A DNA stretch of 64,000 bases from positions 744,001-808,000 of the forward strand of contig NZ_FCOP01000011.1 in the NCBI RefSeq assembly GCF_900021175.1, written 5' to 3'. Made by a program: the position numbers and the translations under genes. How positions within the stretch are numbered: the stretch's first letter is position 1; the number at the start of each line of letters is the position of its first letter. This DNA is from Pseudenterobacter timonensis (GTDB lineage: Bacteria > Pseudomonadota > Gammaproteobacteria > Enterobacterales > Enterobacteriaceae). The notes below the pieces were generated by a model. That model did no database searches. It was given only the letters and a program-made list of their open reading frames with translations, and was not told the origin of the DNA. Shown here piece by piece: positions 62,803 through 64,000 of this stretch.

Positions 62803-63128
62803 TTAGTGAACCATCATGTTGTAGTTAAGGTTCCACATGATCCAGATGGAGCCTACTACCAGGATAGCGATGATAATCACGGTAAAGATAAAGGCGGTCA
62901 GGTTCCAGCCCTCATCAGACTTGGTGTTCATGTGCAGGAAGCAAACCAGATGCACCAGAATCTGAACTACGGCGGTGACCAGAATGGTACCCAGAATCAC
63001 CGTCTTAGAAGCAGAACCGTTCATCACCATCCAGAACGGGATCACCGTCAGGATGATCGACAGGATAAAACCTGTCATGTAGGTTTTTACGCTACCGTGG
63101 GAAGCGCCATGATCGTTGGTATGACTCA

Positions 63129-63129
<1 letters not shown>
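62803..63129 (-). CDS. cyoD: Cytochrome bo3 ubiquinol oxidase subunit IV
   Basis: A 108-residue inner-membrane protein with three helices, ending in [16 protein letters not shown]. It assists assembly of the CuB site in subunit I. The start at 63129 ([20 protein letters not shown]) matches E. coli (109 residues) and overlaps the cyoC stop by one base. Confidence 0.96.

Positions 63130-64000
<871 letters not shown>

Overview
This is a chromosomal stretch from a member of the Enterobacteriaceae. Its gene order follows the Escherichia coli K-12 segment that runs from yaiW through phoA, phoBR, malZ, secDF, tsx, the ribD-ribH-nusB-thiL genes, dxs-ispA-xseB, thiI and yajR to the cyo operon. Protein lengths and start sites also match those genes closely. 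The departures from K-12 (a fucose locus beside cyo, an extensin-like gene after ddlA, orphan type VI secretion cargo genes) suggest an Enterobacter/Leclercia/Lelliottia/Kosakonia/Citrobacter-type genome; the genus cannot be fixed from this window alone. The core genes are visibly G+C-rich, while the type VI islands are A+T-rich.

Layout. 1-4868: end of yaiW, yaiY, yaiZ, ddlA, an inserted extensin-like gene and an MdtG-like transporter gene, then iraP. 4889-14099: phoA (with a Pho box), psiF, dgcC, proC, yaiI, the aroL-yaiA-aroM group, ppnP, rdgC, mak, and an AhpD-like gene. 14198-25313: a MocR-type regulator divergent from the AhpD-like gene (this pair sits where K-12 has araJ), sbcCD, phoBR (with a Pho box), brnQ, proY. 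25446-33412: malZ, acpH, then queA-tgt-yajC-secD-secF.

33464-35922 is an accessory island holding an orphan hcp, a probable type VI effector of unassigned function and a probable membrane-anchored immunity protein; it occupies the place of yajD. 36042-49557 returns to the core: tsx, yajI, nrdR-ribD-ribH-nusB-thiL, yajO, dxs-ispA-xseB, thiI, yajL-panE, yajQ. pgpA, which normally follows thiL, is missing, and a REP repeat array lies in its place.

49590-51007 is a second type VI island: a Tlde1-like (DUF2778) peptidoglycan-targeting effector, a two-helix membrane protein as likely immunity partner, and an hcp truncated after its first approximately 45 residues. Related CAGGYATAGC hairpins lie at both edges. 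After yajR, 52516-61858 is a complete L-fucose module (fucA, LacI-type regulator, a ribose-type ABC transporter, fucI, fucK, fucU) that uses an ABC importer instead of FucP and a LacI-family protein instead of FucR. The window closes with cyoE, cyoD, cyoC and the end of cyoB.

The most unusual content is the pair of type VI cargo islands, which contain no T6SS structural genes apart from Hcp: one intact Hcp with an uncharacterised effector/immunity pair, and one effector/immunity pair followed by an hcp stub. No tRNA, rRNA, CRISPR array, transposase or prophage gene was seen.
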